DNA of 32,781 bases from CAYMJV01 sp964390545 (GTDB lineage Bacteria > Desulfobacterota > BSN033 > UBA1163). The notes beneath the pieces were generated by a model. It searched no databases. It saw only the letters and a program-made list of their open reading frames with translations, and had not been told where the DNA came from. The position numbers were made by a program, and so were the translations under genes. The stretch lies in the NCBI GenBank assembly GCA_964390545.1, contig CAYMJV010000032.1, positions 1 through 32,781 on the forward strand, in the 5' to 3' direction. Shown piece after piece: positions 28,974 through 32,781 of the stretch (positions are counted from its first letter, which is position 1; each line of letters opens with the position of its first letter).

Positions 28974-30806
28974 ATGGATTCTAATAAAAGTCTTAAACCT
29001 ATTCGCCTTCAAACCCGACTCATCCTCTACTCTACGCTCCTGATCGTCCTTATCATGGCTTTGGTTTTCATCCTGGTAGGGAAAAGGCAGTCCGAAAGCA
29101 TCCAGGACGAGGCCAAGAAGCGAGGCATGGCGGTTGCCCAAAATTTGGCCTCTGTTAGTACAAATGCTCTCCTGACCTATAACTATGTGGTCTTGGAGCA
29201 AAATGCAGAGAGGGTCGCTCTTGAAGAGGACATCCTCTATATCATCATTCATGATAAGGAGGATAAGGTGGCCGCCTACAGTCAGCATGGCGAGAAGCAG
29301 GGGATGGTTCTTACGGATGAGGTGAGCCAGAAAGCGGTGAGGACCAAGGAGCCTCTGATCCAATCTACCCACTTCGGAGTGAAAGGGGCTCCTTTATTGG
29401 ATATTTCTATCCCGGTCTACATCAAAGAGTCCGAAGAGAAGTGGGGCACCGTTCGAATCGGCCTCTCCCTTGAAAGGATGTACGAACAGATTTCAGAGAC
29501 CCGTCTCAACCTCCTCCTCCTGGGCGTGTTCGCCATTTTTCTCGGAACCCTGGGGTCCATTTTCTTCGCGAGACGCATCACCAAACCGATTTCGAAACTG
29601 GTGGGAACGACCATCTCGGCTGCCCAAGGGGACCTCCAACAAGTGATCGATATCCGCACCGGGGATGAGATTGAAGAACTGGGTCGAAATTTCAACTTCA
29701 TGATGGAGCAGATCCGACTCCATCGCAATCAGCTGGAGGATCGCCTTCGAGAGATTACCTCTCTCAAGGCTTATACCGACAATGTCCTTGCCTCGATGAC
29801 CAACGGGCTGATGACCATTGATTTAGAGAAGAAGATCGTCACGGTTAACGAAATGGCTGAGAGAATCATTGGGAGAGGAGAAGGGGGAATTGCAGGATTC
29901 TCAATGGAGCAAGTTTTGGGTGAGCAGCATCCTCTTTACAAAATCCTGATTGAAACCCTGACACAGGAAAAAGGAATATCGCATATCGAAGTAGAATTGA
30001 AGAGGGATGGAGAGAGTCTATGGTTGATTGCGGGCACCTCCTTGCTGATCGGTGGAGAGGGAAAAACCGCTGGCGCTCTTGCGATCTTCCAGGATATCAC
30101 TGAAATCAAGGCTCTCGAAGAAAAACTCCGTCAGGCGGACCGACTGGCGGCTCTCGGGACCCTCTCGGCAGGCCTGGCCCATGAGATTAAGAATCCCCTC
30201 TCTGCCATTAAAACCTTTGTCCAGCTCCTCCCACAAAAGATGGGGAATCTCTCTTTTATAGAGAAGTTTAACATCACCGTTCCGAGGGAAATCGATCGCA
30301 TCAATCATTTGGTGGAAGATCTATTGGAATTGACCCGGAGAAGGGTAAGACCCCTGGTCGATCTGAAAGTGGATTCTTTGATCCTCCAGGTCATTGATCT
30401 TCATGGAGAGGAGCTCAAGAAGAGGCAGATTGCTTTCCAAGACCATCTGAATAAGACGATCCCTCCTGTTCATGGAGATTCGGAAACACTCTATCGAGCC
30501 TTCTCCAATCTCATCATCAATGCCATCCAAGCCATGCCCAATGGTGGAACCCTTTCCATCTCTTCTAAATTAGACCTCTCTTCCTCATCGCTTGAGATCA
30601 CCTTCAGAGATACGGGAATCGGAATGGATGAAACCACGGCTAAGAATATTTTTAACCCTTTCTTTACGACCAAGGATAAAGGCGCGGGTCTAGGATTGGC
30701 CCTCACCCGGAAGATTATTGAAGACCATAGAGGGACGATTGAAGTCATGAGTGAAAAGGGGATGGGGACTACCTTTATTGTTCTCTTCCCTGTTGTAAAA
30801 GTTTAA
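28974..30806 (+). CDS. Membrane sensor histidine kinase (HAMP-PAS-HisKA-HATPase, NtrB-like)
   Basis: 610 residues: TM1 about 16-36, periplasmic sensor about 37-177, TM2 about 178-198, HAMP about 199-252 (RRITKPISKLVGTT), PAS about 265-380 and HisKA with H403 (AGLAHEIKNPLSAIKTFVQLLP). The ATPase has N-box NLIINAIQAMPNGG, DTGIGM, FNPFFTTK and GAGLGLAL. Core motifs match the NtrB/AtoS group that pairs with NtrC-type regulators. The periplasmic domain of about 140 residues could contact the binding protein encoded 21 nt upstream in the same operon. Probable partner is the activator at 25394. Confidence 0.93.
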   Translation: MDSNKSLKPIRLQTRLILYSTLLIVLIMALVFILVGKRQSESIQDEAKKRGMAVAQNLASVSTNALLTYNYVVLEQNAERVALEEDILYIIIHDKEDKVAAYSQHGEKQGMVLTDEVSQKAVRTKEPLIQSTHFGVKGAPLLDISIPVYIKESEEKWGTVRIGLSLERMYEQISETRLNLLLLGVFAIFLGTLGSIFFARRITKPISKLVGTTISAAQGDLQQVIDIRTGDEIEELGRNFNFMMEQIRLHRNQLEDRLREITSLKAYTDNVLASMTNGLMTIDLEKKIVTVNEMAERIIGRGEGGIAGFSMEQVLGEQHPLYKILIETLTQEKGISHIEVELKRDGESLWLIAGTSLLIGGEGKTAGALAIFQDITEIKALEEKLRQADRLAALGTLSAGLAHEIKNPLSAIKTFVQLLPQKMGNLSFIEKFNITVPREIDRINHLVEDLLELTRRRVRPLVDLKVDSLILQVIDLHGEELKKRQIAFQDHLNKTIPPVHGDSETLYRAFSNLIINAIQAMPNGGTLSISSKLDLSSSSLEITFRDTGIGMDETTAKNIFNPFFTTKDKGAGLGLALTRKIIEDHRGTIEVMSEKGMGTTFIVLFPVVKV

Positions 30807-30808
30807 AG

Positions 30809-30828
30809 TTGCCTATCGTTATAAGCAG
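30809..30828. promoter_or_regulatory. Candidate upstream activator dyad for the receiver-gene promoter
   Basis: TTGCCTATCGTTATAAGCAG keeps TTGC-N12-GCA as at 26882-26901. Its reverse complement agrees with that site at 13 of 20 positions, and six of the seven differences are transitions. It lies 117 nt before the -24 GG of the promoter at 30924. Confidence 0.4.
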
Positions 30829-30923
30829 TTATGGGCTTAACACCCTATACCTTCCTTTCCCCTTCAAGTTTATAACTCTTCGAAATTAATAGGATTAAAT
30901 TCCTGCAGGATAATTTAGAGACG

Positions 30924-30939
30924 TTGGCATTCTATTTGC
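30924..30939 (+). promoter_or_regulatory. Sigma-54 promoter of the single-domain receiver gene
   Basis: TTGGCATTCTATTTGC has GG (30926-30927) and GC (30938-30939) separated by 10 nt. It matches the peptide-gene promoter at 13 of 16 positions. The start is expected near 30951, about 50 nt before the ATG. Confidence 0.85.
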
Positions 30940-31000
30940 TGAGATTTCTCAGAAGGGAAAGAGGGGAGGGTCAGGATTTCGATCAACATGGAGGGGAATC

Positions 31001-31366
31001 ATGGAAAATCTTTCCAAACGCATCTTGGTGGTGGATGACGATCAAGGGATTTTGGACTCCTTCGAGGTCCTTCTGGGCGACCGCTATGATCTGGTGAAGG
31101 CGGAGAACGGCTACGAGGCCCTCCGGATCCTCGAAACCAATCCGCCCCAGCTGATGTTTTTAGATATTAAGATGCCCGGCCTCGACGGGATCGATGTGCT
31201 GAAAAGACTACAGGGGGATCGAAAAAGGGTAGATGTTGTGATCATCACAGCCAGCGATCAGGAAAAGACCGAAAAGGAGGCGAAGTCTTTAGGCGTCATC
31301 GATTATTTGAAGAAGCCTCTGGATATCTTTGAGGTGGACAGGATTACTTCCCAAGTTCTCCCTTGA
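31001..31366 (+). CDS. Single-domain response regulator (CheY-like receiver)
   Basis: 121 residues, a receiver domain only. D12-D14 (VVDDDQG), phospho-acceptor D55 (MFLDIKMPGLDG), the conserved T/S in IITAS and K in YLKKPL are present; no output domain. ATGGAGGGGAATC gives a good SD. A sigma-54 promoter at 30924 controls it, so its level should follow NtrC-type activation. It could act as a phosphate sink, as a relay to the PAS kinase encoded 66 nt downstream, or as a diffusible signal carrier. Confidence 0.93.
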   Translation: MENLSKRILVVDDDQGILDSFEVLLGDRYDLVKAENGYEALRILETNPPQLMFLDIKMPGLDGIDVLKRLQGDRKRVDVVIITASDQEKTEKEAKSLGVIDYLKKPLDIFEVDRITSQVLP

Positions 31367-31432
31367 AGTTTTGAAGGGAGAAGGGTCGGGAAGATTTTAT
31401 ATTATTCAATCAAAGGGGACAAGGACTGGAGC

Positions 31433-32781
31433 ATGGGTAAGGAAGTCGGACCGCGAAGGGAGCCGTATGTGAAGGCCTCTTTCGAACGTCCCATCTTGAA
31501 AGAACAACCCACTGCTGTTGTTACCTACATCACTGCCTTCGATGAAACCAGGAATAGACTTTACATCAGCCCTCAAATTGAGGCGATGCTGGGCTTCTCA
31601 GCAGACGAATGGTTGGGGGATCCCGGTCTCGTCCTCAAGCAACTTCATCCAGATGATCGAGAGCGAGTGCTCGCAGAGGTTTTTGAGAGCAGAAACACTG
31701 GGAAACCCTTCTGTTCTGAATATCGCTTGCTCGCCCGAGATGGACATATTGTTTGGGTTCGTGATGAGGCAATTGTGATGCGGGATGAGGCGGGCCGCCC
31801 ATGTTTTATGCAAGGACTTCTCCTGGACATTTCCGAGCAGAAGCGGAAAGAGGAGATGCTCCAGAAGAGCGAATCGAAGTTTCGGACTATTTTCGAAAGG
31901 GTCGCTGTTGGCATCGCACTCGTAAGCATAGACGGTCAACTCGTGGAGAGCAATCCTGCGCTGCGGGAGATGTTACGGTATGGTGCAGAAGAGCTTCGAA
32001 ACAGGGTTTTCAATGAGTTCATCCATCCAGAGGATGCTGTCATCGATGTCGATCTTGATCAGGAGCTCATCGCAGGGAAACGGGATCATTACCAGATCGA
32101 GAAACGTTTTGTTCGAAAGGATGGAGGGGTGGTTTGGTGCCAACTGAATGTCTCCCTCGTTCGAGGGGGTCAAGAGGAACGACCGTTCACCATATGCATG
32201 GTGGAGGACATCACCGAACGAAAGCGGTTGGAGACACAATTTTTCCAGTCCCAAAAGATGGAGACGATTGGCAGGCTTGCAGGGGGTATTGCCCATGACT
32301 TTAACAACCTCTTAACGGTCATCAAAGGATACACCCAACTCTCGCTCAGCCATATTCAAGAAGGTGACCCCTGTAGGGAGAATATCGAAGAAATCAAAGC
32401 CGCGGCAGAGCGAGCGGCTGAATTGACCAATCAACTCCTCACCTTTAGTCGGCGTCAGATTCTCGACATGAAGGTACTCGATCTAAACACCATTGTAAGG
32501 GGGCTGGAGAAAATGACGGGCCGCATCATTGGGGAGGACATCGAGATGGTCACTGTTCTGGATGATCATCTCGGAAGGGTAAAGACAGATCCAAGCCAGA
32601 TTGAGCAGGTGATCCTCAACCTTGTGGTGAATGCCAGAGATGCAATGCCAGCTGGAGGAAAGCTGGCCATTGAGACGGCAAATGTTGTACTCGATGAGAC
32701 CTACGCCCGCACTCATATCGGCGTGGCGCCGGGGAGTTATGTGATGCTCTCGGTAAGCGATACAGGGTGCGGGATGTCACC
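31433..32781 (+). CDS. Cytosolic PAS-PAS histidine kinase (3' end outside the window)
   Basis: The frame is open from the ATG at 31433 to the window end (449 codons, no stop). Two PAS domains (about 25-135, with ISPQIEAMLGFSADEWLGDP and HPDDRERV; and about 145-260, with FIHPEDA) are followed by a HisKA with AGGIAHDFNNLLTVIKGY and an ATPase with NLVVNARDAMPAGG and VSDTGCGMS, where the window cuts. There is no membrane segment, so it senses a cytoplasmic signal. The HDFNN H-box subgroup often carries a C-terminal receiver (hybrid kinase), not visible here. It probably shares the sigma-54-driven transcript of the receiver gene. Confidence 0.92.
   Translation, partial: MGKEVGPRREPYVKASFERPILKEQPTAVVTYITAFDETRNRLYISPQIEAMLGFSADEWLGDPGLVLKQLHPDDRERVLAEVFESRNTGKPFCSEYRLLARDGHIVWVRDEAIVMRDEAGRPCFMQGLLLDISEQKRKEEMLQKSESKFRTIFERVAVGIALVSIDGQLVESNPALREMLRYGAEELRNRVFNEFIHPEDAVIDVDLDQELIAGKRDHYQIEKRFVRKDGGVVWCQLNVSLVRGGQEERPFTICMVEDITERKRLETQFFQSQKMETIGRLAGGIAHDFNNLLTVIKGYTQLSLSHIQEGDPCRENIEEIKAAAERAAELTNQLLTFSRRQILDMKVLDLNTIVRGLEKMTGRIIGEDIEMVTVLDDHLGRVKTDPSQIEQVILNLVVNARDAMPAGGKLAIETANVVLDETYARTHIGVAPGSYVMLSVSDTGCGMS

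Overview
This looks like a chromosomal scaffold from a Gram-negative, probably anaerobic bacterium, most likely in or near Desulfobacterota (the old Deltaproteobacteria). The reasons are gene order (radical SAM TIGR03960 type, rng, rplU, rpmA, obg, a proB remnant, nadD, rsfS), TonB and LapA/LapB (an outer membrane), a CoA-forming 2-oxoacid:ferredoxin oxidoreductase, and sigma-54 regulators with PAS histidine kinases. GC content is moderate, near half by eye. A run of exactly 100 N inside nadD marks a scaffold join, so this is probably a draft or metagenome-assembled genome.

Layout. (1) 1-9346, minus strand: a conserved ribosome/RNA housekeeping cluster reading radical SAM protein, RNase G, L21, L27, Obg, a broken proB start, NadD, RsfS, a DksA-like protein and a LapA-LapB fusion. 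ProB and ProA, which usually lie between obg and nadD, are gone except for the first codons of proB. (2) 9513-14470, plus strand: an aldo/keto reductase, then a cobalamin riboswitch with a visible terminator/antiterminator switch controlling a tonB-btuF-btuC-btuD type operon. (3) 14542-15480: an NYN ribonuclease with an OST-HTH/LOTUS domain. (4) 15639-23807, minus strand: a 2-oxoacid:ferredoxin oxidoreductase (alpha, beta, gamma, FAD subunit, ferredoxin), then 5-oxoprolinase PxpA, PxpB, PxpC and an MBL-fold hydrolase. (5) 23864-25144: two very small genes, each with its own promoter and strong Shine-Dalgarno (a lysine-rich peptide and a 53-residue zinc-ribbon lipoprotein), then a convergent B3/B4-domain gene.

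(6) 25358 to the window end is the most interesting part. It holds an NtrC-type sigma-54 activator, a 29-residue secreted-peptide gene with its own sigma-54 promoter and terminator, an orphan family-5 peptide-binding protein co-directional with a membrane NtrB-like histidine kinase, a second sigma-54 promoter in front of a lone receiver protein, and a cytosolic PAS histidine kinase cut by the window end. The predicted mature peptide is only GFGGW. The two sigma-54 promoters share a similar upstream dyad at nearly the same distance. Together these suggest an extracellular peptide-sensing circuit with positive feedback. That is inference, but the parts are visible in the sequence.

Several intergenic gaps carry palindromic or inverted repeat elements, and these sit at gene ends, at the proB break and inside the riboswitch. 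No tRNA, rRNA, CRISPR array, transposase or phage gene was seen.
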